Under the pieces are notes generated by a model. That model did not search any database, had not been told where the DNA came from, and saw only the letters and a list, made by a program, of their open reading frames with translations. Below are positions 10,102 to 17,578 of a stretch of DNA of 64,000 nucleotides, piece by piece. A program made the translations under genes and the position numbers. The stretch comes from Gibbula magus (taxonomy: Eukaryota; Mollusca; Gastropoda; Trochida; Trochidae). Where the stretch lies: positions 22,073,232 to 22,137,231 of the forward strand of contig OW388300.1 in NCBI GenBank assembly GCA_936450465.1, read 5' to 3'. Each line of letters opens with the position of its first letter. Position 1 is the first letter of the stretch.

Positions 10102-10690
10102 GAAGACTGTATTGATTCCAATGGATAAATATGAACGTCTCCTTCGTGGAAGTGGTCATGTGAAACAACATGACACTCCATTAGAATCAGGATATGAAGC
10201 TGACACTGAAGAAGAAGAGGATTCCTTGAATATATCCTTGATACTTACTGCTTTGCCTAAACCTTATCGCCAGAGGGGTCAGGCGTTGTTACAGTTTATA
10301 CTTGATGACCCTGAACATAGACTGTCATGGAATCGAAAAGGGAATCTCCTTAGTCAAGGCAAAGTCATACCTGGTAGTCACATTGCGGATTTACTAAAAG
10401 ACTCACAATATCTTTATAAACGAATGCAGCCCAAAGGAATTACTGAATTTTATCAGGCTTTGAAAGAGATGAATGTACCACAAGGACTTATTGGAAATAG
10501 ACAGAGATGGGAAATTGAAATGAACAATGAAATCACAATCCCTCCTAGGGTAAGGGACAGTACATCTCATTCGACTGTCAGAAATAAATTACCCTCACTA
10601 AGTGAAAACTTGAAGACATCAAGAAGACCTCCTGGTATTCCTGAGAGAAAGGTGAAGTCAAAGAAGACTTACAAATGGATAACTTTGTAA
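10088..10690 (+). CDS. Conserved Polinton protein of unknown function
   Basis: The 200-residue product starts with KKTVLIPMDKYERLL, followed by an acidic linker (EADTEEEED). A middle block has WNRKGNLLSQGKVIPGSHI and NVPQGLIGNRQRW, and the tail is basic (residues about 168-197). The WNxxGxL, GSHIADL and VPxxLxGN elements are, from memory, typical of a protein found beside the preceding one in many invertebrate Polintons. Its function is unknown. The start overlaps the end of the previous frame by 14 nt, so the two may share one transcript by leaky scanning or reinitiation. Confidence 0.72.
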   Translation: MQHLKKTVLIPMDKYERLLRGSGHVKQHDTPLESGYEADTEEEEDSLNISLILTALPKPYRQRGQALLQFILDDPEHRLSWNRKGNLLSQGKVIPGSHIADLLKDSQYLYKRMQPKGITEFYQALKEMNVPQGLIGNRQRWEIEMNNEITIPPRVRDSTSHSTVRNKLPSLSENLKTSRRPPGIPERKVKSKKTYKWITL

Positions 10691-10770
10691 CATTAATGCT
10701 ATTTTCTTATTGTAAAGTAGACTAGAGGAGTGTTCCTTAGCCTTTAGTACTACTCAAATGAAACGGAACA

Positions 10771-10776
10771 AATAAA
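10771..10776 (+). terminator. Polyadenylation signal for the plus arm
   Basis: AATAAA lies 80 nt after the last plus-strand stop codon, in the gap where the two arms converge. Confidence 0.55.
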
Positions 10777-10907
10777 ATGTTTGAAGTTGTATACTCTTGT
10801 TGGGTTTTTTTCTTATCTGTAAATAAATAACACAGTGCTATACCTCCCAACCGTCCTTCTCCGATAGGGGACTTTTGTGGGCTAGCGAATTTAAGGTTGA
10901 GGTTGAT

Positions 10908-10913
10908 TTTATT
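10908..10913 (-). terminator. Polyadenylation signal for the minus arm
   Basis: AATAAA on the minus strand lies about 63 nt after the protease stop codon, facing the plus-arm signal. Confidence 0.5.
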
Positions 10914-10975
10914 GGTATAATACAATAATGCCATGGTATATGGTCAATCAGAATAAAATATGGACATTGAACAGG

Positions 10976-11458
10976 TTACATAAAATCCCTGAAGGGGTAA
11001 AACATAACTCGAAACAATTTTTTAGCAAATTTATACATATACAAATCATTTAAAAGTCTGTTTGAAGTAAACTTTGATTGTATCTGGTTTAAATTCAATC
11101 CTTTTGATTTCATCAAGATATAATACAAAGCATAGACTCCACAAGTATTACTCATGACACTTTGAAGTACTTTAGTATTCCAAACAAAATGTAATGTATT
11201 TCTCTGGAGAAAGTTTGTAAATGTTCTTCTGTAATATCCAGGATGTTCTCCAAAGCTGTCAAAAAATTCTCTGTGATGAGGGTCTTGTAACCAAATAGCC
11301 ACCCAATGTTTACCTTGGTCACTGGAATCTTGCGTATTGACAATGAATCCTTGGGGGTAGTGTGACACTATACTAGGTAACTGATCAGCACCAATAACTC
11401 TTACATGTTCAGTTTTAGAATTAGCCCTTAGAATACATCGTAGTTGTATAGAGTTCAT
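10976..11458 (-). CDS. Adenovirus-type cysteine protease (maturation protease)
   Basis: This 160-residue enzyme should cleave capsid precursor proteins. The adenain-type catalytic set is visible: H51 in KHWVAIW, acidic D67 in FFDSFG, Q99 in KVLQSV and the nucleophile C106 in SNTCGVYALYY. It is somewhat shorter than the adenoviral enzyme, as is usual in Polintons. Its ATG overlaps the stop codon of the major capsid gene in an ATGA, so the two are probably expressed from one transcript. It is the last gene of the minus arm. Confidence 0.95.
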   Translation of the reverse strand: MNSIQLRCILRANSKTEHVRVIGADQLPSIVSHYPQGFIVNTQDSSDQGKHWVAIWLQDPHHREFFDSFGEHPGYYRRTFTNFLQRNTLHFVWNTKVLQSVMSNTCGVYALYYILMKSKGLNLNQIQSKFTSNRLLNDLYMYKFAKKLFRVMFYPFRDFM

Positions 11459-12744
11459 GGTGATGTGTACACAACATTTCTTGCTTCATCCACTTCAATC
11501 ATAAGATTATCCTCTGAGTAGACAAGGCAGTTCACTGTCTCTGGAAGAGCTTGACTGAATTGAAGTTGAAGGCGAATGTTTCCCCTTTTTATAAGATCCA
11601 GGTAGTCTTCTTTCATCTCACATGGTTCCAAAGTAAATTGATACAATGCATAGCCTCCCTTGAAATCCTCTCTATCCATATCCACCCCTACAGTTCCTCG
11701 TCCCTCAAAGAGCCTGGTGTAGGCGTCCATATATAATGAATTGGAAAGAGTAAGAGGTTGCCCGGGTAAGGATTCTCCATTCACATACAGTCCAATAGAA
11801 CTCAAATTATACATAGTGAAATTGAAAGGATTTTTGGTGTAATTTCCATTTAAGGCTGTTGCTGACACCAGTGTTACCACGATCCTATTAGGGACCTTGT
11901 TTTGAAATAATTGGTCTACTGTATAATTTAGTTGTCCTTTAGCTAGAGACACAATCTTCACATCTCTTTTCGTAAAGAGGTATTTGGCTGTTCCATGAGC
12001 AAGGGCTCTGGCATGACTCGTGATTATAGATGTCTGAGGACGAATCTTGCATATCTTGAGATATATATCTTCTATCTTTACCTTATAGTTAGGAGCAGTT
12101 TCGTTTGACATCAAACAGAAAGAAGGGGAACTACGAAACATTCTGATCTGTAGGTTCACACCATTCAGCAAATAACGATTGGTATCCATAAAATCTTCAT
12201 AGAGTGGCCCTACTAAGTCCACAGATTTGCTTTGTTTGGTTAGTTTACTTCGTTCAAACAACCCTCTGTTATCTCCATTGGGAGTTTTTACATCCATGTG
12301 TCCTCTTGTATCTTTATAATACAGTTGTGAATGCAACGTAGAATCATTGGTTCCGTCTAAGAGCACTTTGATATAACTTTTGTAAGGATACAAATTTGTA
12401 GAGCTGGTAATCAATTTACCATTCAAGGATAAATCCATCTGTGAAAAAAGACTCTGGAGCCATAAATTCACAGGCCCTGTCTCTTCAATATCAGTCAGGA
12501 CAGTGTCATCCGCTTTGAGAATTTTAGCTTGAACATGGAGACGACTTTGTTTCATATCTATGTAGTCTATACCTTGGCCAGATATATTGAACTCTATTGG
12601 ACTCGAGTCTGATGTGATCTGAGAGGTAGGTCTGAAAATTACATAATAGAATTTCTCCACTGCAGCACATGTTGTAGGCTCTTTGAAAAGATCCAGTTCT
12701 TTTGTTTCTGCTTCTATAAACTGTGTTGTGGTATAGGAGGCCAT
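11455..12744 (-). CDS. Hexon-like major capsid protein
   Basis: This 429-residue protein is the largest structural gene. It is rich in beta-prone, polar sequence without membrane segments or a signal peptide. The N-terminal motif KFYYVIFRPTSQITSD and the late stretch LYMDAYTRLFEG match, from memory, the double jelly-roll capsid protein of metazoan Polintons, often left in genome annotations as F54H12.2-like. Trimers of such proteins form the pseudo-hexameric capsomers of an icosahedral shell. Placement beside the protease (ATGA overlap) and upstream penton-like gene supports this. No frame damage is visible. No TATA box was found before it; it may be translated from an upstream message. Confidence 0.88.
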   Translation of the reverse strand: MASYTTTQFIEAETKELDLFKEPTTCAAVEKFYYVIFRPTSQITSDSSPIEFNISGQGIDYIDMKQSRLHVQAKILKADDTVLTDIEETGPVNLWLQSLFSQMDLSLNGKLITSSTNLYPYKSYIKVLLDGTNDSTLHSQLYYKDTRGHMDVKTPNGDNRGLFERSKLTKQSKSVDLVGPLYEDFMDTNRYLLNGVNLQIRMFRSSPSFCLMSNETAPNYKVKIEDIYLKICKIRPQTSIITSHARALAHGTAKYLFTKRDVKIVSLAKGQLNYTVDQLFQNKVPNRIVVTLVSATALNGNYTKNPFNFTMYNLSSIGLYVNGESLPGQPLTLSNSLYMDAYTRLFEGRGTVGVDMDREDFKGGYALYQFTLEPCEMKEDYLDLIKRGNIRLQLQFSQALPETVNCLVYSEDNLMIEVDEARNVVYTSP

Positions 12745-12753
12745 TATTTCTGT

Positions 12754-13176
12754 CTATTCTTTCCAACGGTCTGACTTTCGCTGTTTTGGAAGAGACTTCT
12801 TCTTTTTGTGTGATGTGTTTTCTTTAACTTTCTTGTCAGGAATGACACACACTTTCTGTGCTCTCCTTTTTATAGCCCTTTCGCGTTTCTCTTGAGCTTC
12901 TGCTTGCTCCACGACTTGTTGTGTAGGGGAGACAAAGTTAATTTTGGGTTGCTCAGAATAAGGCATGGCCAGTGCCTGTTCTTTTCGTTTCCTTTCTTCC
13001 AAAATTTTAGGCCATTCTGGATCATAAAGCTCCAGTGTTCTGTCAACAGACATGATGCCCTGTCGTTCCCCATTTCTCATGACAAAGTCATAGGGTTTCA
13101 ATTTACCCTGGACTTGTAACATATAATAGCGAGTCCATTTCTCTGTGTCTGGCACAAATAATTTATACTGACTCAT
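12754..13176 (-). CDS. Basic protein of unknown function, between capsid genes
   Basis: The chosen start is the ATG at 13176 (MSQYKLFVPDTEKW); the open frame runs further up but only through a TTG codon. The product is 140 residues. The N-terminal half has aromatic motifs (WTRYYMLQVQG) and an acidic patch (LELYDPEWPKILEE). From about residue 95 it is strongly basic, with KKKKSLPKQRKSDRW near the end. A basic tail fits a core or scaffold protein that binds DNA, but no family was recognised. It is nine nt from the capsid ATG and is preceded by a TATA box. Confidence 0.65.
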   Translation of the reverse strand: MSQYKLFVPDTEKWTRYYMLQVQGKLKPYDFVMRNGERQGIMSVDRTLELYDPEWPKILEERKRKEQALAMPYSEQPKINFVSPTQQVVEQAEAQEKRERAIKRRAQKVCVIPDKKVKENTSHKKKKSLPKQRKSDRWKE

Positions 13177-13232
13177 TGTGATGCGTCCTTCCTGAGTGTT
13201 CTGAAGCAAATGGGGTTAAGCTTTATGTTGAT

Positions 13233-13242
13233 CTTTTATATA
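13233..13242 (-). promoter_or_regulatory. TATA box upstream of the basic-protein gene
   Basis: TATATAAAAG on the minus strand lies about 57 nt before the ATG at 13176 and just after the stop codon of the upstream gene at 13250. It could drive the basic protein, major capsid and protease as one message. Confidence 0.55.
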
Positions 13243-13249
13243 GTTCTGA

Positions 13250-13624
13250 CTAACCCGTAGCTCTGGCCCACACATTTGCCATGATCAAAGCTTCTTGTCT
13301 CACTTCATCCATATATTTCAAAATGAATACTATCAATGGTGTATTTTCAATTAAAAGTCGTTTTCGCACCTCATCTATTGTGACAGGGTCTGCCAAACGT
13401 GTTAGTATAGACAGATAGTTATTATTAGGATTGGGTTGAAGATATCTTCTTCTTTCAATTGGTGTTACAACAATTCTGCCATCTAATAATCGTCGAATAA
13501 TGGAAATCAAGGCTAACATCTGTTCACCATTCATATCACTCAATTCGTGTATGGTATATTCATAGTCATGAAACAGAATTAGACTCTGCAGAAAATCATA
13601 ATATCTCAATATATAACGTGCCAT
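13250..13624 (-). CDS. Conserved-looking alpha-helical protein of unknown function
   Basis: The 124-residue product starts MARYILRYYDFLQSL and appears largely helical, with Leu/Ile heptads (MLALISIIRRLLDG) and a charged middle. There is no signal peptide, Cys cluster or enzyme motif. Its ATG follows the penton-like stop codon by one nt, so it is probably co-transcribed with that gene. The position between the two capsid genes suggests a structural or assembly role, which is inference. Confidence 0.6.
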   Translation of the reverse strand: MARYILRYYDFLQSLILFHDYEYTIHELSDMNGEQMLALISIIRRLLDGRIVVTPIERRRYLQPNPNNNYLSILTRLADPVTIDEVRKRLLIENTPLIVFILKYMDEVRQEALIMANVWARATG

Positions 13625-13625
13625 G

Positions 13626-14048
13626 TTAGAACCATTTAGAACGTGGTTTCAAGTGAAGAGTCACTGTGACTGTGCCAGTTAAAAATGTAGCTGGTTGACC
13701 TTCTTCGTCAGTAATGTTGATATCAATGCTGGTGAGATCACGTACTTTGATGGGTACATATTGATATCTATTGAAAGTAAAGGATTTTCCATTGTTTAAA
13801 CATAATCGTCTGAGTAAAGGCTCTTGATTTTCACCCACATAGGTTGAATCACAGATAGAAGAATGTACATATATTTCTTTGAACTTTGAACTTCTCCTGA
13901 CATTGTTAATACTAATTTCGGTTAGAGCAATCATCCAAGAATGTTCAAAATGTAGTAGTTCATTCAATTGAACTCTAAAGCAATATGTCTTGTTGTCAGG
14001 GTATCTATCTTTACTGTCACTACTTCTTAAAATAATGTATTTTTCCAT
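13626..14048 (-). CDS. Penton-like minor capsid protein
   Basis: The start is the ATG at 14048; the open frame reaches a GTG at 14054 but that would overlap the upstream stop. The 140 residues have the compact beta-rich pattern of the single jelly-roll penton protein of Polintons and adintoviruses. It opens EKYIILRSSDSKDRYPDNKT, then an FRVQLNELLHFEHSWMIALTEI block (the L..P/L..W.VAL.EI pattern of the family) and ends in alternating hydrophobic strands (VTVTLHLKP). It would form the fivefold vertices of the capsid. It starts two nt after the stop codon of the upstream membrane-protein gene. Confidence 0.8.
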   Translation of the reverse strand: MEKYIILRSSDSKDRYPDNKTYCFRVQLNELLHFEHSWMIALTEISINNVRRSSKFKEIYVHSSICDSTYVGENQEPLLRRLCLNNGKSFTFNRYQYVPIKVRDLTSIDINITDEEGQPATFLTGTVTVTLHLKPRSKWF

Positions 14049-14050
14049 TA

Positions 14051-14299
14051 TCACTTTTGAGATTTGATTTTAGGATTGGGAAGTAAATAGCCAAGACTAC
14101 TACTCAATAATGCTGTCCATAAATTTGAATTCCCTTTGTCCAAAGACAAGTTCACTATACAAGTAATGACCACAATATAAATAATGATGATTTGAGAGAA
14201 AAATACTGTTTCGTTTTTGACCACTTTTCTTCCAAGTAAACTCCAGGATTCATTCGATCTACTGCGTGAAAGAGGTTGTGTCTCAATGGGATCTTCCAT
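14051..14299 (-). CDS. Small membrane protein of the minus arm
   Basis: The 82 residues have a polar start with Ser/Arg repeats, a hydrophobic segment at about 36-53 (IIIIYIVVITCIVNLSL), and a second weaker hydrophobic stretch ending LGYLLPNPKIK. From memory, a protein with the ending LxxxLGYxLPNP is found beside integrase and penton in other invertebrate Polintons. The function is unknown. A TATA box ends 31 nt upstream, and the penton gene follows after two nt. Confidence 0.68.
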   Translation of the reverse strand: MEDPIETQPLSRSRSNESWSLLGRKVVKNETVFFSQIIIIYIVVITCIVNLSLDKGNSNLWTALLSSSLGYLLPNPKIKSQK

Positions 14300-14329
14300 C
14301 CTTATGACTCTGAGTTATGAGCATATCCT

Positions 14330-14337
14330 CTTTTATA
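14330..14337 (-). promoter_or_regulatory. TATA box overlapping the integrase stop codon
   Basis: TATAAAAG on the minus strand includes the TAA stop of integrase and ends 31 nt before the ATG at 14299. It is the third case of a stop codon inside a TATA element in this Polinton. Confidence 0.6.
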
Positions 14338-15454
14338 GGGTCTGATACTCTTTCATGTCTTTCTCAAGAATCCATGAATTGTATTTCTTGGGCCAATGTA
14401 ACCATTTCACCAATACTTCTTTTTGTTTATTCCGGGTTCTCTTTTTAACAATATCTTGAATTCTGTAATCTTGATCTGGATTCTCTGTCACGAATTGCAA
14501 TTCAGCAGCATAAAATGAACCTTCAATAGGATCACCTCCCCAATCTTTCAGTTTGTACAAATCATTGTCTTGAGACATATTGCGTCGGGTAATGGTAAAT
14601 ATTTCACCACTCCATTTTTCCTGATATTCTCTATCGAATTTTCCTTTCAAATGACTTATTCGAACTGTATCTCCAACTTTGAATGTGAATTTTCTTTTTG
14701 CATTCTTCCTGGGTGGTTTCTGTTGCTTGGTTTTGATCAAATACTGCGATAACCTCACTTCTCCTTCATTATGCCTATTAACACTAGTAGGAGCTTGTCC
14801 CAGCATACGATGAATTGAACTGTTATAACTTTTCACAATTTTAGATATGATATTAGTGTATCTGTATGTAACGTTTTTCAGCATATATCGATACAAACGC
14901 ATTTTAAGAGTTTTTATCACTCTCTCAGCAAATGGAGATTTCGTCTCATTGAGTGTAAACAGCTGTGTTACCTTGTGTTTTTTAAAAAAAGCTTTGACCC
15001 ATTGATTCTTAAATTCTGAACCCATATCCGATTGAAAGATAACAGGGCGACGCACTTGTGTTTCCCACAATTTTGTCAAGGCTTTCACTACTTCTTGACC
15101 TTTTGTTGACTGTAGTGTACAGATCCAAAGATAGCGGGAAAATAAATCAATGATAACCAATACATATTTTACACCATTATTATATTTAGCTAATGAAACC
15201 ATATTCATCAAATCAGCTTGCCAGTGACTATCTATACCTTCCACAACATATGTATTTCTTGGAAACTTTCGTCTCACTTGATGTGTCATAGTGTATGATT
15301 CCTGACCTTTCAGCCATTTCCTGATGCGATGTAAACCGATCTTAAATTGACCATTAGCTTTCACAGCTTCGTATAACTTCTTGGGTCCGGCATAACTACC
15401 AGCATGTTTTGGATCATAATAAATCTTGCTCAAGTACTCTTCCCAAGGAGACAT
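14333..15454 (-). CDS. Retroviral-type (rve) integrase with C-terminal chromodomain
   Basis: The chosen start is ATG at 15454 (MSPWEEYL); three codons further up begins only with TTG. The 373-residue enzyme inserts the element into the host genome. An N-terminal helical region ends in RIRKWLKGQ. The RNase H-fold core carries D81 (WQADLM), D143 (FQSDMGSEF) and E177 (SPFAERVIKTLK). A basic linker and an SH3-like stretch (FKVGDTVRISHLKG) follow, and residues about 330-373 form a chromodomain (VKWLHWPKKYNSWILE). Chromodomains in integrases bind modified histone tails and steer insertion. It is next to the BIR genes and is preceded by its own TATA box. Confidence 0.95.
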   Translation of the reverse strand: MSPWEEYLSKIYYDPKHAGSYAGPKKLYEAVKANGQFKIGLHRIRKWLKGQESYTMTHQVRRKFPRNTYVVEGIDSHWQADLMNMVSLAKYNNGVKYVLVIIDLFSRYLWICTLQSTKGQEVVKALTKLWETQVRRPVIFQSDMGSEFKNQWVKAFFKKHKVTQLFTLNETKSPFAERVIKTLKMRLYRYMLKNVTYRYTNIISKIVKSYNSSIHRMLGQAPTSVNRHNEGEVRLSQYLIKTKQQKPPRKNAKRKFTFKVGDTVRISHLKGKFDREYQEKWSGEIFTITRRNMSQDNDLYKLKDWGGDPIEGSFYAAELQFVTENPDQDYRIQDIVKKRTRNKQKEVLVKWLHWPKKYNSWILEKDMKEYQTL

Positions 15455-15489
15455 ATTGACCAAGTGATAATATTACTCTCATGATATTG

Positions 15490-15497
15490 TTTATATA
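15490..15497 (-). promoter_or_regulatory. TATA box of integrase
   Basis: TATATAAA on the minus strand ends about 36 nt before the integrase ATG and lies between it and the BIR gene upstream. Confidence 0.55.
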
Positions 15498-15555
15498 CAC
15501 AACAACAAACACATATTATATCTTTTTTTTTTTATTCATTTTATTTAAGACATTT

Positions 15556-15879
15556 TTAAAACTTAGTACTCCATGTGTAGGGTCTGCCTACCATTCTAAG
15601 ATAGTGACAATCAGGGGACCTTTTCCCGTGTTCTACCCAGGGGTCATCCGTAGACATCCATCCCTTAAGACGAATATTACATTCGAAACATACACACAAG
15701 TCTCCTCTGTTCTGGTACACAAGTCCTGCATGAGCCATATCTTCAGCACTCTGCTTCATTTGAATTGGCCAGTTCTTAAAAGATTCAAGTCTTTCCACAA
15801 ACAAACTCCAGTCACATTTAGGTTGCAGTGCACAGCAATCAGTAAAAAAAGTCTCATCAGGACATCCACACACATCCAT
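15556..15879 (-). CDS. Single-BIR protein (IAP-like), copy nearer integrase
   Basis: The ATG at 15879 is chosen because it aligns with the start of the neighbouring copy; the longer frame begins with TTG. The 107 residues are almost only one BIR domain: RLESFKNWP, MAHAGLVY, then the zinc ligands in CFEC, the histidine in WVEHGKRSP and the cysteine in DCHYLRM. No RING, CARD or second BIR follows. BIR proteins bind caspases or their activators and block cell death; viral IAPs do this in insect and mollusc viruses. Whether this copy binds caspases cannot be told from sequence. It has about half its residues in common with the next gene, so the two arose by tandem duplication. Confidence 0.92.
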   Translation of the reverse strand: MDVCGCPDETFFTDCCALQPKCDWSLFVERLESFKNWPIQMKQSAEDMAHAGLVYQNRGDLCVCFECNIRLKGWMSTDDPWVEHGKRSPDCHYLRMVGRPYTWSTKF

Positions 15880-15988
15880 AGTATCAGAGCGACTCAAAAT
15901 ACGTCTGTACAGTTCTGAGTCTAATGGAAGAATAACCTCCTATGGTCAGGATTACACAAAAATTACCAGTTCATGTACAAAAAAAAGT

Positions 15989-16321
15989 TTATACCCTATT
16001 GGATCTGGGATACATCTCCTTTCTCCATATTACCCCTACCATACGTAAATAATCACAGTCTGGGGACCACTTTTCGTGTTCCACCCATGGGTCATCAGTA
16101 GTCATCCAGTCTTTGAGACGAATACCACATTTAAAACATATACATGAGTCACCACGGCCCAGGTAATAAAGTCCGGCTTGAGCCAAATCTCTAGGTTTTT
16201 GTTTCATTTGCAAAGGCCAGCCCTTGAAAGAATCAAGTCGCTTCTCAAATGATGTCCAGTCAGAAGTTACTGAAAATCCACTGCAATCAGCAACAACAGT
16301 CTCGTACCCAAAGGAATCCAT
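15989..16321 (-). CDS. Single-BIR protein (IAP-like), outer copy
   Basis: The 110-residue product starts with ATG at 16321. It has the same architecture as its neighbour: RLDSFKGWP, LAQAGLYY, CFKC, DDPWVEH and SPDCDYLRM, with all four zinc ligands. The start region before the BIR and the tail after it differ from the other copy. About 50 nt upstream of the ATG also resemble the upstream region of the other gene (AACTGTA, GACGT and TCGCTCT in the same order), so the duplication included the promoter. It is the outermost recognised gene of the element on the right. Confidence 0.92.
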   Translation of the reverse strand: MDSFGYETVVADCSGFSVTSDWTSFEKRLDSFKGWPLQMKQKPRDLAQAGLYYLGRGDSCICFKCGIRLKDWMTTDDPWVEHEKWSPDCDYLRMVGVIWRKEMYPRSNRV

Positions 16322-17578
16322 GCTATAAGAGCGATTGTAAAAAACACGTCCTTACAGTTCAAAGTCTAGAACTATACTGAACTTCACCAGTTGATATACG
16401 TCACTGAGAACACATTTACTGTCTGTCATGTCTGAGAAAATCAGTTTGACCGAATTTTTCGGTCCACTCCATAAATATCCTATAGAGACCCATTCCAAAA
16501 AATATCCTATACAAGCCCATTTGTCAATTTTAAAGAAATAGGTCAGCTAACCTAATTTGTCACTTGAATGGTCAACCCAATTATTAAAAGTGAGAGTATA
16601 TAGCCAAAAAATAGTCAAAAAATAGATTATGCAGGCATTACTACAACAAGTTAGCATGCTTTACCACCATACAGCTCTTATATGTTCCAGTACAAGACTA
16701 CACTGTCAGTTTTGATGATTCCCAGCCTACCAACGTTCGGAGCCAATTCTCTAATATACATTGTTCATAGGTATATGTATCATATTCAACGTGCTGCATA
16801 TAATGTTTTACATATCAGAAGACATCGATACAGTTCATTGTCTTACTCTTATACGGCTAATGACCTTCCACGCAGAGATGTAACGCCAATGCTTTTAGAC
16901 GATTTTAGTAATGGCGAGCAGACGAAAGTGATGATCACTGGCCTTAAAAGCCATGGGAAGCACTCGCTGTATGTTGATCTTAAAGCTGAAGTTTTTTAAT
17001 TGATCATTTCAGTGATTGAAATTACTGACAGGGTTGTTTTTAATAATTTTCAGGGATTTATTAAGGGTTCATTTCTCGAGTTTATATAGCACTTATTTCT
17101 AGAAACTTTTACTTAAGTTCTTGCAGGGCCCCCGAGTCCATCTCAGAAGGGTAAATATATACCTGAGAATGTGAGCATTCTGGTTAGAGAACTACAGAGA
17201 ACTACAATGTATGTATTCAGTTTCACAGTAGTTCAGGACATGCGTTTGCAAATTCATGAACGTGATATTTAAATTGTATTATAATGTTTAACTTCTGTAA
17301 GCAACCTCTGGACAAAACATTACACACCTGTCGAGACATTAAAGAAAAATACATTGATGCTGTTAGACATGCTGATAAGGTCCGACGATTTAGAAGATTG
17401 ACCATTTCAATTGAATGACTAGTCCTGAGATGGATTCTGTAAGAAATAGCAAAACAACCACATCGGGTTTCACATCTGAGCCCTACTTTGTCCTCATCAT
17501 TCTGCTGCAATACTGAACCAGTCAGCACGTTGCATTTTCTGTAAACCAGGCCACGAGTAGTGCCGTGGAAAGTGGAAA
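16322..17578. other. Region between Polinton and minisatellite, no supported gene
   Basis: The start of this stretch should hold the right Polinton end. Two short plus-strand frames are open: 16682-16999 (105 codons, ending SHGKHSLYVDLKAEVF) and 17283-17414 (CRDIKEKYIDAVRHADKVRR inside). Both look more like decayed exons or retroelement remnants than whole genes, and I do not recognise either. Two copies of an AAAATAG motif stand at about 16606-16624. Confidence 0.4.

Larger units (their letters stand above)
2802..16321. mobile_element. Maverick/Polinton (adintovirus-like) element, gene-complete
   Basis: The minimum extent is given by the outermost recognised genes. The block holds the full Polinton hallmark set: family B polymerase, retroviral-type integrase, adenovirus-type protease, FtsK/HerA-type packaging ATPase, hexon-like major capsid protein and penton-like minor capsid protein, plus small membrane proteins and a pair of BIR proteins. 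The two arms converge at about 10.7-10.97 kb, each with a polyadenylation signal. All core frames are open with catalytic residues in place, so the copy is young or under selection. Terminal inverted repeats and a 6-bp target duplication, expected for the family, were not found by eye, so the true ends may lie in 2030-2801 and 16322-17578 or be lost. It may be an integrated virus-like genome rather than a passive repeat. Confidence 0.93.

Noticed and set aside
14049..14054. GTG start for the penton-like gene
   Set aside because: It would overlap the upstream stop codon; the ATG at 14048 is a normal eukaryotic start and keeps all conserved residues.
15481..15918. 145-codon plus-strand frame
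   Set aside because: It is antisense to the BIR gene, which has all family residues on the minus strand.
16380..16640. Candidate Polinton TIR at the right end
   Set aside because: Its reverse complement does not match anything I could see in 1-2801; shared words such as GACCTAATTTGT are short and in direct orientation.
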